Notes under the pieces: model-generated | Databases searched by the model: none | Told to the model about the DNA's origin: nothing | What the model saw: the letters and a program-made list of their open reading frames with translations, nothing else | Program-made: the position numbers and the translations under genes | Part shown: piece after piece, positions 1 through 7,874 of the stretch | Layout: the number at the start of each line of letters is the position of its first letter | How positions within the stretch are numbered: the first letter of the stretch is position 1 | Assembly (NCBI RefSeq): GCF_010977555.1 | Contig: NZ_CP048815.1 | Location: 62,001 to 126,000 of the forward strand | Direction of reading: 5' to 3' | Length of the DNA stretch: 64,000 nucleotides | Source: Caulobacter rhizosphaerae | Lineage (GTDB): Bacteria > Pseudomonadota > Alphaproteobacteria > Caulobacterales > Caulobacteraceae

Positions 1-2
1 AT

Positions 3-956
3 TTCCCGTCCGACTACGTGGCCGAGTGCGTGGCCATCGCCCACAAGGTCAGCGGCGGCCGGCCGGTGAAGCTGGTCTGGACCCGCGAGGACGACATGCA
101 GGCCGGCTTCTTCCGGCCGCTGGTCCATCACGCCGTGCGGGTGACGCTGGACAAGGACGGCTATCCGGCGACCTGGCGCCACCGGATCGTCACCCAGTCG
201 ATCATGAAGGGCTCGCCCATGCCCATGAAGGGGCCGGACCAGACCGCGATCGAGGGCACGGCCGGCTCGCCCTATCTGAAGGCGACGCCGGTCGTCGACG
301 CCCAACTGGCCCTGCCCGAGGGCGGCGTGCCGGTCCTGTGGTGGCGGTCGGTTGGCGCGACCCACACCGCCTTCGTCATGGAGCACACGATCGACCAGCT
401 GGCGCTCAAGGCCGGCAAGGATCCTGTCGACTACCGCCGGGCGCTCTACGCCAAGGCCGGCGCCCAGCGGCACCTGGCGGCCCTGAACCTGGCGGTCGAG
501 AAGGCCGGCCCGGCGCCGGCCGCGGGCTTCACGCGCGGCGTGGCCGTGCACGAGAGCTTCGGCTCGGTGGTCGCCCAGGTGGCCGAGGTCAGGGTGGTCG
601 ACGGCCATCCCCGGGTCGGCCGGGTGGTCACGGCCATCGACTGCGGCGTGGCGGTCTCGCCCGACCAGGTCGCGGCCCAGATGGAGGGCGGAACCTGCTT
701 TGGCCTGTCGGCGGCGCTGTACGGCGAGATCACCCTCACGGACGGCAAGGTCGACCAGAGCAATTTCGACACCTACCGCGTGCTGCGGATCAACGAGGCG
801 CCGACCGTCGAGACCTACATCGTGCCTTCGGGCAATCCGCCCAGCGGCGTGGGCGAGCCGGGCACGCCGGTCATCGCTCCGGCGGTGGCCAACGCGCTCC
901 TGGCCCTGTCCAGGACGCCCACCACCCGCCTGCCGTTCGTCCAGGCGGGGACTTGA
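3..956 (+). CDS. Molybdopterin-binding subunit of isoquinoline 1-oxidoreductase type (C-terminal part)
   Basis: Open at the left edge, so the N-terminal half is missing; about 317 residues are visible. The sequence carries the family signature LVWTREDD near the visible start, a [10 protein letters not shown] segment, and GVGEPGTP near the end, whose Glu is the conserved catalytic base of the xanthine-oxidase/aldehyde-oxidoreductase superfamily. The enzyme class hydroxylates N-heterocycles or aldehydes using a molybdopterin-cytosine-dinucleotide cofactor, usually with a small 2Fe-2S partner subunit. That partner is presumably upstream, outside the window. mocA and xdhC, which make and insert this cofactor form, are in the window, which supports the call. 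The true substrate cannot be read from the sequence. Confidence 0.88.
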   Translation, partial: FPSDYVAECVAIAHKVSGGRPVKLVWTREDDMQAGFFRPLVHHAVRVTLDKDGYPATWRHRIVTQSIMKGSPMPMKGPDQTAIEGTAGSPYLKATPVVDAQLALPEGGVPVLWWRSVGATHTAFVMEHTIDQLALKAGKDPVDYRRALYAKAGAQRHLAALNLAVEKAGPAPAAGFTRGVAVHESFGSVVAQVAEVRVVDGHPRVGRVVTAIDCGVAVSPDQVAAQMEGGTCFGLSAALYGEITLTDGKVDQSNFDTYRVLRINEAPTVETYIVPSGNPPSGVGEPGTPVIAPAVANALLALSRTPTTRLPFVQAGT

Positions 957-1090
957 ACCTCGGGGCGGGCGATGGTGAAACACCTGCCGCTTAGCGAAAT
1001 TCGATACGGTTTTGCCGAGACGCGCCCTCTGGTGGCGTCATCAGTCAAGTCTTGCTGGACGTGAGGCGAGCCGCGAACCATTTTAGCGGC

Positions 1091-1813
1091 ATGGTGGACT
1101 CCGGCGACAACCTGGGCTTCGAGCGGCTGACTCCCCGCGAGCGGGAGATCCTGCGGCTGATCGCCCAGCATCGCCAGTCCAAGGAAATCGCCCGCCTGCT
1201 GAGCCTGTCGCCGAAGACGGTCGAGATGCATGTGCTCAGCGCCCGCCGCCGCTTGGCGGGCCTGGGCCGCCGCGACGCCGCCCTGGCGTTCATCGCCTGG
1301 GAAACCGACCCCGGTAATGACTACCGTAAGCAATCGGCTGAGCTAGCCACGGCCCAGTTTGGGGGCTCTTCTCGTTTCAACAGCGAGAGCAGCCATGACC
1401 AAGCCTTCCACGAACAAGCCTTCCACGAACAGCCCGAACCCGGCCTCGGCCTTCTTCATCGCGAGCTGGCAGTCCCTCGAAGAGGGTCTGACCTTGATGG
1501 CGGGAACGCCGGAGCGCGGCCGGCTGGTGGCGGAGACGGTCTCGGCCCTGCGCAAGGCGCAGGCGGCGGGCGATCCTCCGGGCAAGCTGCTTCTGAGGGT
1601 CCTGGCCGCGACGGCCTTCCTGGCGGACGACACGCCGCTCCGTATGGAAGGAGCTGGCGCGATGACCTGACTCCCTTGCAATGGCTGGGCCTGATCCTCG
1701 CGGTCGCCACCCTGGGCGGAATCCTGCTCGGGACGGTCACGATGGGCGCCCATGAATTCCTCTACGCCCTCCAGCGGTTCCGCGAGGGCTGGAGCCCGCC
1801 CCCGGCGCCCTGA
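1091..1813 (+). CDS. LuxR/GerE-type HTH regulator with C-terminal membrane segment (structure uncertain)
   Basis: The first ~75 residues are a clear GerE/LuxR helix-turn-helix (LTPREREILRLIA, then SKEIARLLSLSPKTVEMHV). The last ~50 residues hold one hydrophobic segment (LGLILAVATLGGILLGTV), an architecture common in small Caulobacter HTH proteins. The middle is Gly/Arg-rich and its codon pattern fits a wrong reading frame: third-position GC is high in another frame from about 1395 to 1650, where a separate 91-codon reading frame sits. So either this is one gene with an overlapping gene inside it, or an insertion/frameshift has changed it. ATG 1091 was preferred over an upstream TTG at 1052. 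Only the HTH end is firmly recognised. Confidence 0.5.
   Translation: MVDSGDNLGFERLTPREREILRLIAQHRQSKEIARLLSLSPKTVEMHVLSARRRLAGLGRRDAALAFIAWETDPGNDYRKQSAELATAQFGGSSRFNSESSHDQAFHEQAFHEQPEPGLGLLHRELAVPRRGSDLDGGNAGARPAGGGDGLGPAQGAGGGRSSGQAASEGPGRDGLPGGRHAAPYGRSWRDDLTPLQWLGLILAVATLGGILLGTVTMGAHEFLYALQRFREGWSPPPAP
1395..1670 (+). CDS. Hypothetical 91-aa protein overlapping the HTH gene
   Basis: It starts at ATG 1395 a few bases after a purine-rich GCGAGAG and shows the strong third-position GC bias typical of real genes here, while the HTH frame over the same bases does not. The N-terminus contains a tandem 15-bp duplication (1401-1415 and 1416-1430) giving the repeated peptide KPSTN. The rest is helical: SWQSLEEGLTLMAGTPERGRLVAETVSALRKAQ. 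No family is recognised. It may be an independent gene nested within the HTH reading frame, or a segment that has become joined to it by a frameshift. Confidence 0.45.
   Translation: MTKPSTNKPSTNSPNPASAFFIASWQSLEEGLTLMAGTPERGRLVAETVSALRKAQAAGDPPGKLLLRVLAATAFLADDTPLRMEGAGAMT
1401..1430 (+). repeat. Tandem 15-bp direct repeat
   Basis: AAGCCTTCCACGAAC occurs twice back to back. The unit is a multiple of three, so it keeps the frame and duplicates five codons at the start of the 91-aa protein. Confidence 0.9.
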
Positions 1814-1887
1814 GCGCCGAGCTTCCAGAAACATTTTCATCGACTTGAACGTGCGGGGGGCACCCGTGCGACCGGGAGAGTCATGCC

Positions 1888-2235
1888 ATGAAACGCACTG
1901 AAGCCGCCCGAGCCGGCGCCGAGAAGCTGATGCGCGCCGAGGCCGCGATCGACGCCGCTCTGCGCGAAACCGCCGAGCTGATGGGCCTGCTGCCCACGCT
2001 GCGGCTGGAAACCAAGCTGTCGGCCGTGCTCGGCCAGCAAGCCGTCGCCAACCTCGGCGAGACCCTGGCTCATATCGTATCCGCACGCCGGACGATCATC
2101 GAAACCCACAGCGCCCTGGCTGTCGTCCGCACCCAGATCGGCTGCGGGTCCTTGGCCAGCGGCGACATGGACAAGCCGGGCGATCCTCCGCGCACCGGCG
2201 GCCTGCACGCCGTCCCCGGCGGCCTGGCCGCCTGA
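1888..2235 (+). CDS. Hypothetical helical protein, 115 aa
   Basis: Starts at ATG 1888 behind a GGGAGAG ribosome-binding site. The first ~85 residues are predicted helical with regular Ala/Leu/Glu spacing (AEKLMRAEAAIDAALRETAEL and onwards), which could form a coiled coil. The last 30 residues are Gly/Pro-rich and probably disordered. No signal peptide or membrane segment is visible and no family is recognised. It is followed by another small gene at 2295; the two could be co-transcribed. Confidence 0.6.
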   Translation: MKRTEAARAGAEKLMRAEAAIDAALRETAELMGLLPTLRLETKLSAVLGQQAVANLGETLAHIVSARRTIIETHSALAVVRTQIGCGSLASGDMDKPGDPPRTGGLHAVPGGLAA

Positions 2236-2294
2236 TCCCGGGCTGCTGTCCGTTCACGGCGCAAGCCGCCCTTCGACCCCTAAGAGGTGTGCAA

Positions 2295-2519
2295 ATGAGC
2301 ACCGCCCAAATCGTCCAGCTGCAGCAGGGCGCCACGTCCGATGAAGTGAATGAATTCCGTCGCCACCTGCGGACGCTCGGTCCGGTGCAGCGCCGCATCC
2401 TGTCGGTGCTTATGCCCCAGCTGGTCGCGCTGGAACAGGCCGGCGACTCCGATGGCGCGCTGAGCATCATCGAGGAAGTGAAGACGATCCTGTGGGAAGG
2501 CCGCCGTACGCGGCACTAG
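2295..2519 (+). CDS. Hypothetical small protein, 74 aa
   Basis: ATG 2295 is preceded by AAGAGG at ideal spacing, which decides the start over a GTG six bases earlier. The protein is short, soluble and mostly helical (SDEVNEFRRHLRTLGPVQRRILSVLMPQ). It contains no cysteines, signal peptide or membrane segment. It is not assigned to a family. Spacing to the preceding small gene (about 60 bases) allows a shared transcript. Confidence 0.65.
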   Translation: MSTAQIVQLQQGATSDEVNEFRRHLRTLGPVQRRILSVLMPQLVALEQAGDSDGALSIIEEVKTILWEGRRTRH

Positions 2520-2593
2520 CCGACCTCTGGTTGCTTCTCTGGCTTCCGCGCCTGGGGCATGGTGGCGCCCGATTCTAACCGGGCGTCACCCTC

Positions 2594-3004
2594 TTGCAGC
2601 TCCACACGCTCATCTCCCTGATCCTCGCCATCCTGGTCTGCGGACTGGCCATGTGGCGCGGCGACCGCGCGGCTCGCTGGGTCGGCGCGGCGTTCCTGGC
2701 CTCCTGGCTGGGATCGATGCTGGTCTACCGGCGAGACCCCTACCACGCCGACTATGGCATCCTGGCGATCGACGCGGTGACCCTGATGGTCTTCGCCTGG
2801 ATCTCGATGCGGACCCGGCGGATCTGGACGATCATCGCCTCGGCCTTCATGGCCATCATCGTCGCCTCGCACGTAGCGGTGATGATCGACCTTCGGGTCA
2901 CCCTCGGCACCCTGTTCATCGGCATGGCCATGTGGAGCTACGGTGTTCTGGCCTGCATCGCTTTCGGCACCTGGGCGTCGCGCCGCGGCCACGCGCGGTC
3001 CTGA
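2594..3004 (+). CDS. Small integral membrane protein, four TM segments
   Basis: 136 residues with about four hydrophobic segments (roughly residues 3-20, 27-45, 56-70 and 82-125). An in-frame stop at 2576 forces the start to TTG 2594; a later ATG would cut off the first membrane segment. No strong ribosome-binding site is visible. It ends 18 bases before the convergent mocA stop. The function is unknown; it resembles generic Caulobacter inner-membrane hypotheticals. Confidence 0.6.
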   Translation: MQLHTLISLILAILVCGLAMWRGDRAARWVGAAFLASWLGSMLVYRRDPYHADYGILAIDAVTLMVFAWISMRTRRIWTIIASAFMAIIVASHVAVMIDLRVTLGTLFIGMAMWSYGVLACIAFGTWASRRGHARS

Positions 3005-3022
3005 TTCACCCGGCCTGAGCGG

Positions 3023-3640
3023 TCAGGCCAGGTCCTCGGGCCGGTCAACATCGAACAGAACGCCGAGTTCGGCGCTGTCGACCAGCGCCAGGCGATCGCC
3101 CAGCGCGGCCAGCACCTCGCGCGCGCCGACGTCGCCGCCCAGGGCCCGCAAGGCGGGAAAACAGGCTCGACCGAACAGCACCGGATGGCCGCGTCGCTCC
3201 ATGAAGCGCGGCGCGACGGCGTCGACGTCGGGGGCCAGAGCACGAACCAGCGCCTGGGAGAGGCCACTGGGGATGCGCGGCATGTCGCCCAGGAACACGA
3301 AGACGCCGTCGGGATCGGATCGCAAGGCCTCGACCCCCGCCCGCAGCGAGGCCCCCATGCCCTCGGCGGCGTGGGCGGTCACGACGATCTCAAGATCAGC
3401 CTCCCGACCCAGCGCCCGGGCATGGTCGCGGGCGAAGGCGGCCAGGTCGCCGTCGCCGTCGGTGACCAACAGGACCCGCCCGACCGGAGCCGCGAACGCC
3501 GCGTCCAGGGCCCCCGCCGCCAGCGGACGGCCCTCGAAAGACGCGAGCAGCTTGCGCTCGCCCGGACGCCCGCCGAACCGGCGCCCGGCCCCGGCCGCCA
3601 GGACCACGGCGTCGCACCGCGCGCTTTTTCTTTCCGCCAT
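3023..3640 (-). CDS. mocA: MocA-type molybdenum cofactor cytidylyltransferase
   Basis: 205 residues with a MobA/MocA nucleotidyltransferase fold: N-terminal [11 protein letters not shown] binds the nucleotide, LGDMP is the metal-binding DMP motif, and [10 protein letters not shown] plus FDVDRPEDL close the substrate pocket. MocA adds CMP to Mo-molybdopterin to give the dinucleotide used by xanthine-oxidase-family enzymes, which matches the oxidoreductase subunit at the left edge and xdhC further right. The start is ATG 3640, divergent from moaA with only 29 bases between the start codons, so both promoters must overlap coding DNA or lie very close. MobA (GTP) activity is a less likely alternative. 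Confidence 0.85.
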   Translation of the reverse strand: MAERKSARCDAVVLAAGAGRRFGGRPGERKLLASFEGRPLAAGALDAAFAAPVGRVLLVTDGDGDLAAFARDHARALGREADLEIVVTAHAAEGMGASLRAGVEALRSDPDGVFVFLGDMPRIPSGLSQALVRALAPDVDAVAPRFMERRGHPVLFGRACFPALRALGGDVGAREVLAALGDRLALVDSAELGVLFDVDRPEDLA

Positions 3641-3669
3641 GCCGTCTCGCGCCTATCTTACAAACCGAC

Positions 3670-4728
3670 ATGACGCCCTATGACGCCAGCCCCGCGCAAG
3701 CGGCAACCCGTTCCGCGCACCCGCCCAGCCGGCTGCCCAGCCGATTGATCGACGGCTTCGGTCGCGCGGTGACCTATCTGCGCGTCTCGGTCACGGACCG
3801 CTGCGACCTGCGCTGCACCTACTGCATGGCCGAGCACATGACCTTCCTGCCCAAGGCGGAGGTGCTGTCGCTGGAGGAGCTGGATCGCCTGGCCTCGACC
3901 TTCGTGGGTCTGGGCGTGCGCAAGCTGCGGCTGACCGGCGGCGAGCCCCTGGTCCGCAAGGGGATCATGACCCTGGTCGAGGGCCTGTCCCGCCACCTGC
4001 GGTCCGGGGCCCTGGACGAGCTGACGATGACCACCAACGGCACCCAGCTGGCCGGCCACGCGGCCGACCTGGCTCGCCTGGGCGTGCGGCGGATCAACGT
4101 CTCGCTCGACACGCTCAAGCCCGACCTGTTCCGCAAGCTGACCCGGGGCGGGGACCTGTCCAAGGTGCTGGCCGGGATCGACGCGGCCCTGGCGGCCGGG
4201 ATCCAGGTCAAGATCAACGCCGTGGCGCTGAAGCACGACAACGCCGGGGAACTGCCGGCCCTGATCCAGTGGGCCCACGGTCTGGGCGCCGACATGACCC
4301 TGATCGAGACCATGCCGCTGGGCGAGATCGACGAGGACCGCACCGACCAGTACCTGTCGCTGAAGGACGTCCGCCGCGACCTCGCCTCGTTCTGGACCCT
4401 GACGGACCTGGCCTACGCCACCGGCGGCCCGGCCCGCTACGTGCGCGTCGAGGAGACCGGCGGGCGGCTGGGCCTGATCACCCCGCTGAGCCACAATTTC
4501 TGCGAGGCCTGCAACCGGGTGCGCCTGACCTGCACCGGCACCCTGCACACCTGCCTGGGCCGCGACGACGCCAGCGACCTGCGGGCGGTGATCCGCGACG
4601 GCGCCGACGAGGCGGAGCTGGAGCGGGCGATCTTCGCGGCCATCGGCGCCAAGCCGCAGGGCCACGACTTCCAGATCGACGGCGCGCGGCCGGCCGTGGC
4701 CCGTCACATGTCGACGACCGGGGGCTGA
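3670..4728 (+). CDS. moaA: GTP 3',8-cyclase MoaA
   Basis: 352 residues, slightly longer than usual because of a ~25-residue N-terminal extension. The radical-SAM cluster motif is CDLRCTYC. The second cluster ligands lie in [12 protein letters not shown], with a third Cys downstream in [14 protein letters not shown] is the SAM-binding GGEP motif, and the protein ends in the required Gly-Gly. It rearranges GTP to 3',8-cyclo-GTP, the first step of molybdopterin synthesis, together with MoaC. It is first in a tightly packed operon; moaD begins one base after its stop. ATG 3670 has no clear ribosome-binding site, so translation could be leaderless or start further in. Confidence 0.95.
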   Translation: MTPYDASPAQAATRSAHPPSRLPSRLIDGFGRAVTYLRVSVTDRCDLRCTYCMAEHMTFLPKAEVLSLEELDRLASTFVGLGVRKLRLTGGEPLVRKGIMTLVEGLSRHLRSGALDELTMTTNGTQLAGHAADLARLGVRRINVSLDTLKPDLFRKLTRGGDLSKVLAGIDAALAAGIQVKINAVALKHDNAGELPALIQWAHGLGADMTLIETMPLGEIDEDRTDQYLSLKDVRRDLASFWTLTDLAYATGGPARYVRVEETGGRLGLITPLSHNFCEACNRVRLTCTGTLHTCLGRDDASDLRAVIRDGADEAELERAIFAAIGAKPQGHDFQIDGARPAVARHMSTTGG

Positions 4729-4729
4729 C

Positions 4730-4969
4730 ATGGCCCGCGTGCTGCTGTTCGGACGCCTGGCCGACCAGGCCGGCTGGCGCGACCGGGCCGTCGAGGCCGG
4801 CTCCCTGGCCGCCCTGCGCGAGGCCCTGGCCGCCGACGATCCGGGCCTGGCCGAGGCGCTGTCCGGGCCCGGCGTCCAGGTGGCGGTCGACAAGGTCCTG
4901 GTCCGCGGCGAGGCCAGCCTGGCGGCGGCGACCGAAGTCGCCTTCCTGCCGCCGATGAGCGGCGGATGA
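4730..4969 (+). CDS. moaD: Molybdopterin synthase small subunit MoaD
   Basis: 79 residues with a ubiquitin-like fold length and the diagnostic C-terminal Gly-Gly (PPMSGG) that is adenylated and then thiocarboxylated to supply sulfur for molybdopterin. It starts one base after the moaA stop and overlaps moaE by four bases (ATGA), so it is translationally coupled to both neighbours. The sequence is Ala/Leu/Val-rich and diverged, but position, size and ending leave little doubt. Confidence 0.92.
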   Translation: MARVLLFGRLADQAGWRDRAVEAGSLAALREALAADDPGLAEALSGPGVQVAVDKVLVRGEASLAAATEVAFLPPMSGG

Positions 4970-5421
4970 CGACCCTGCCGTCCATCAGCCTGACCGCCCA
5001 GGCGTTCGAGCCGGGCGCCCTGCTGACGACCTTCTGCGCCGGCCGCGACGAGACCGGGGCGGTGGCCAGCTTCGTCGGCCTGGCGCGGGCCGAGCGAGGC
5101 CAGGCCACAACCCTGGAGCTGGAGGCCTATCCCGGCTTCACCGACGCGGCGATCGCCGCCTTCGCCGAGGACGCCAAGGCCCGGTTCGACCTTCACGACT
5201 ACCGCATCGTCCATCGCATCGGCCGCATCGCGCCGGGCGAGGCGATCGTCTTCGTGGCCACGGCGGCCAGCCATCGCCGCGCCGCCTTCGAGGCCTGCGA
5301 CTTCCTGATGGACTATCTCAAGAGCCGCGCGCCCTTCTGGAAGAAGGAGCACGGCCCGGACGGCGAGCGCTGGATCGAGCCGACGGCTCGCGATAGGACC
5401 GACGCGGAACGCTGGGACTAG
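4966..5421 (+). CDS. moaE: Molybdopterin synthase catalytic subunit MoaE
   Basis: 151 residues, standard for the family. Visible hallmarks are FVGLARAERG near residue 38, LELEAYPGF, HRIGRIAPGE, AASHRRAAFEACDFLMDYLK and the catalytic Lys region PFWKKE. It transfers sulfur from the MoaD thiocarboxylate to cyclic pyranopterin monophosphate. It overlaps moaD by four bases and is followed by moaB after an AGGAGA ribosome-binding site. Confidence 0.95.
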   Translation: MTTLPSISLTAQAFEPGALLTTFCAGRDETGAVASFVGLARAERGQATTLELEAYPGFTDAAIAAFAEDAKARFDLHDYRIVHRIGRIAPGEAIVFVATAASHRRAAFEACDFLMDYLKSRAPFWKKEHGPDGERWIEPTARDRTDAERWD

Positions 5422-5432
5422 GAGAACGATCG

Positions 5433-5987
5433 ATGTCGGCAGGCAGCCTCATCCCGGGCGGCGGGATCAAGCCGGAGCTTCCGTTCAAGCCGGTGCGAGT
5501 GGCGGTCCTGACCGTCTCGGACACCCGCGACGAATCCACCGACACCTCCGGCCAGCTGCTGGTCGACCGGATCAAGGCCGCGGGCCATGACCTGGCGGGC
5601 CGCCTGGTCGTCCGCGACGACGTCGACAAGATCCGCCAGACCGTGCGCGACTGGATCGCCGGCGGCCAAGTCGACGCCGTCGTCACCACCGGCGGCACCG
5701 GCCTGACCGGCCGCGACGTCACGGTCGAGGCCCTCGAGCCGCTGTTCGACAAGAAGATCGACGGCTTCTCGGTGGTGTTCCACCTGGTCAGCTACGCCAC
5801 GGTGGGCCTGTCCACCCTGCAGAGCCGCGCCACGGCCGGCCTGATCGGCGGGGTGTTCGTGTTCTGCCTGCCGGGGAGCAACGGGGCGGTCAAGGACGGC
5901 TGGGACAAGGTCATCTCGGCCCAGCTCGACAGCCGCCACAAGCCCTGCAACATGGTCGAACTGATGCCCCGACTCCTAGAGCAATAG
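5433..5987 (+). CDS. moaB: MoaB/MogA-type molybdopterin adenylyltransferase
   Basis: 184 residues of the MoCF-binding fold. [16 protein letters not shown] and [15 protein letters not shown] are the MPT-binding signatures, followed by the late motif [15 protein letters not shown]. In organisms lacking a separate mogA, this protein can adenylate molybdopterin before molybdate insertion. No mogA or moeA is visible in this window, so MoeA must be supplied from elsewhere. The start ATG 5433 follows AGGAGA; it belongs to the moa operon, with moaC 13 bases downstream. Confidence 0.9.
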   Translation: MSAGSLIPGGGIKPELPFKPVRVAVLTVSDTRDESTDTSGQLLVDRIKAAGHDLAGRLVVRDDVDKIRQTVRDWIAGGQVDAVVTTGGTGLTGRDVTVEALEPLFDKKIDGFSVVFHLVSYATVGLSTLQSRATAGLIGGVFVFCLPGSNGAVKDGWDKVISAQLDSRHKPCNMVELMPRLLEQ

Positions 5988-6000
5988 GATTGCTGGAACA

Positions 6001-6471
6001 GTGACCCGCCTGACCCACATCGACGACCAGGGCCGCGCCCGCATGGTCGACGTCTCGGACAAGGCCGAGACGGTCCGCGAGGCGATCGCCGTCGGCTTCG
6101 TGCGGATGCGACCCTCGACCCGCGAGCTGGCTGTCTCCGGAACCGGCCGCAAGGGCGACGTTCGCGCCGTGGCCGAGATCGCCGGGGTGATGGCGGCCAA
6201 GAAGACCGCCGACCTGATCCCGCTGTGCCACCCCCTGGCCCTGTCCAAGGTCGAGGTCTCGGTCGAGCCGGCCGAGGGCGGGCTGGCGGTGATGGCCCGC
6301 GTCAAGCTGAAGGGCCAGACCGGGGTGGAGATGGAAGCCCTGACCGCCGTCTCGGTGGCCTGCCTGACGATCTACGACATGCTGAAGGCCGCCGAGAAGG
6401 GCATGGTCATCGAGGCCGTGCGCCTGGTCGAGAAGACCGGCGGCAAGTCGGGCGACTGGCGAGCGGAGTAG
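6001..6471 (+). CDS. moaC: Cyclic pyranopterin monophosphate synthase MoaC
   Basis: 156 residues. Motifs seen: [32 protein letters not shown] (with the catalytic Asp) and the Lys-rich C-terminal KTGGKSGDW. It starts with GTG 6001, 13 bases after moaB. It converts 3',8-cyclo-GTP to cPMP together with MoaA. It is the last gene of the operon; the usual partner moeA, often adjacent to moaC in related bacteria, is not here, and accessory DNA follows directly. Confidence 0.94.
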   Translation: MTRLTHIDDQGRARMVDVSDKAETVREAIAVGFVRMRPSTRELAVSGTGRKGDVRAVAEIAGVMAAKKTADLIPLCHPLALSKVEVSVEPAEGGLAVMARVKLKGQTGVEMEALTAVSVACLTIYDMLKAAEKGMVIEAVRLVEKTGGKSGDWRAE

Positions 6472-6543
6472 ATCCGCAAGGGTGGGCTTCTGGCCCCCAG
6501 CGGACGTTTGGCCCAGCGCCGCAGCCATGCCAGAACGCAAGTC

Positions 6544-7029
6544 ATGGTGGATACTGAAGCACTGTTTCGGATTGGTGACGCTGCCGAGGAAGCTGGCGAT
6601 TTCGGCTTGGCGTTACGCTCGTTCGAACGCGGCTCGGCGCTTGGTTCGCCTGAATGTCTGACGCGACTGGCCTATTTATACGATGTAGGCGTCGGCGTTC
6701 AGGTCGATAAAGACTTGGCGATGAAACTGTATCAGCGCGCTTGGCGTCGAAATGGTTCGACGGTGGCGGCTGAGAATATCGCGATATTGTATCAAGAGGT
6801 TGGTCGCTACCGGGAAATGTTCCGGTGGCATCAACGGGCCGCCAGGAATGGCGACGGAAGCGCGCAGCTCAATTTGGCGAAATGTTATCTCGACGGCCTA
6901 GGTGTACGGAAAGACCCTCGGTTGGCTATGCGCGCCCTCGCGATCGCTGAAGGCTCCATCTACATAACTGACGATGAGCGCGAAGAGGCGCGCGCCCTGA
7001 TCGAAATGCTGAAGCCTCGTCTCGTCTAA
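6544..7029 (+). CDS. Sel1-like repeat protein
   Basis: 161 residues from ATG 6544, with at least two recognisable Sel1/TPR-type repeats: LAYLYDVGVGVQVDKDLAMKLY and LAKCYLDGLGVRKDPRLAM. These helical repeats usually mediate protein-protein contacts. No signal peptide is evident, so a cytoplasmic role is likely. Codon use is visibly less GC-rich than moaC just upstream (for example TATTTATACGAT), suggesting recent acquisition. It is the first gene of the accessory patch between moaC and xdhC. Confidence 0.75.
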   Translation: MVDTEALFRIGDAAEEAGDFGLALRSFERGSALGSPECLTRLAYLYDVGVGVQVDKDLAMKLYQRAWRRNGSTVAAENIAILYQEVGRYREMFRWHQRAARNGDGSAQLNLAKCYLDGLGVRKDPRLAMRALAIAEGSIYITDDEREEARALIEMLKPRLV

Positions 7030-7377
7030 AAGGTCGGGCATCCAAACCTGGCCGGCCTTCCTGACATCCGCTCAAGGCGCCTGGTCCCAAAGTTCGCTTT
7101 CAGCGTTGGCGCGAATTTCCGATTACGACCCAAGTCGGGCCTTAGGTCTGAGCGCCCGCCCAAAAAATACATCCGTCATTCCGGGCCGTGCGGCTACTCA
7201 AACCGACATGTGCTCCGGGTGGCAATCTAAGGGTCCCCGAAACACGTCCTGGGATCGAGGGCTCGGCGGCGACTGCAAGGCCTCGGCTCAAGGACCTGCT
7301 CGCCTCAAGCCGACACCAGCTCCGCATTGCGGTATAGACGTCCGCTACGAGCCGATGCCAATAGCCGCTCTCCCGAC
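7030..7377. other. Gene-poor stretch, about 350 bases
   Basis: No gene with a convincing ribosome-binding site, codon pattern or family is seen. Its position between a foreign-looking gene and a recombinase stub suggests decayed mobile DNA. Confidence 0.5.
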
Positions 7378-7509
7378 GGGGAGATCATGGAGCAGACCCG
7401 CTATCGGAGCCTGGCGACGATGCAAGGCTACATGCGGTGGGCAAAGCTCCGAGCGGCGGGCAGGCGGCAAGGTGGGGCCGTGAGCAAATACCTAGGGGGC
7501 GACCTTTGA
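7378..7509 (+). pseudogene. Tyrosine recombinase (phage integrase) C-terminal remnant
   Basis: The reading frame here gives GEIMEQTRYRSLATMQGYMR followed by an Ala/Lys/Arg-rich tail and YLGGDL. This matches the end of tyrosine-recombinase catalytic domains, where the pattern is a short helix, QTGH-like, SLAT.QGYIR, with the last Tyr acting as the nucleophile. Everything upstream that should encode the core-binding domain and the Arg-His-Arg residues is missing. It is therefore a truncated, inactive remnant marking an old integrative element. Confidence 0.65.
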
Positions 7510-7739
7510 CTGCTGAAGCGACAGGCCCGGGTGTGAACCACCAGGCCGCCGAGTTCCTCGACTACTACTGCGATGACAAGACGCGCGCCGACTACGCTGT
7601 GCTGATCGAGGGCGCTTGCCCGCCTGCATGGAATGCGCATCGCGGTAGAGCCTGTCCCAGGCCGCGCTGGCATCCCGCGACCCAGCACAGGCGGCTGCTA
7701 GATGGGCGCGTCGTGGCCGCTTTGAGCGGTGAGAGCTAG
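7506..7739 (+). pseudogene. Truncated start of a P-loop NTPase-like protein
   Basis: Frame beginning at TTG 7506, overlapping the recombinase-remnant stop. The first ~35 residues (VNHQAAEFLDYYCDDKTR, then ADYAVLIEGA) look like the region just before the Walker A motif of KAP-type or similar P-loop NTPases, where the next residues should be a glycine-rich GxxGxGKT. Instead the sequence runs into Pro/Arg-rich text with no Walker A. It is probably an N-terminal fragment of a lost defence- or phage-related ATPase. Recognition is from memory of the family and is weak. Confidence 0.35.
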
Positions 7740-7848
7740 GCCGGCTTGTTGTTCTCAAAAACCAGCGATCGGCCGTTTTCACGCCACCGGACGCAACGTC
7801 CCTGATCAATTGATAGGGGCTATATAGATCACATTTACATGGATTTTG

Positions 7849-7873
7849 ATCGATATATCGATTAGATATCGAT
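7849..7873 (+). promoter_or_regulatory. Palindrome and direct repeats at the fic start (candidate operator)
   Basis: A perfect 14-bp palindrome ATCGATATATCGAT (7849-7862) is followed by a second copy of its half, ATATCGAT, at 7866-7873. The two ATATCGAT copies (7855-7862, 7866-7873) are spaced 11 bp, one helical turn, and end one base before the ATG at 7875. The position suggests autorepression, possibly by the winged-helix end of the Fic protein. Confidence 0.5.
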
Positions 7874-7874
7874 C

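Noticed and set aside
7106..7483. A 125-codon plus-strand frame in the accessory patch
   Set aside because: No ribosome-binding site, biased amino-acid content, and it runs over the recombinase remnant in another frame.
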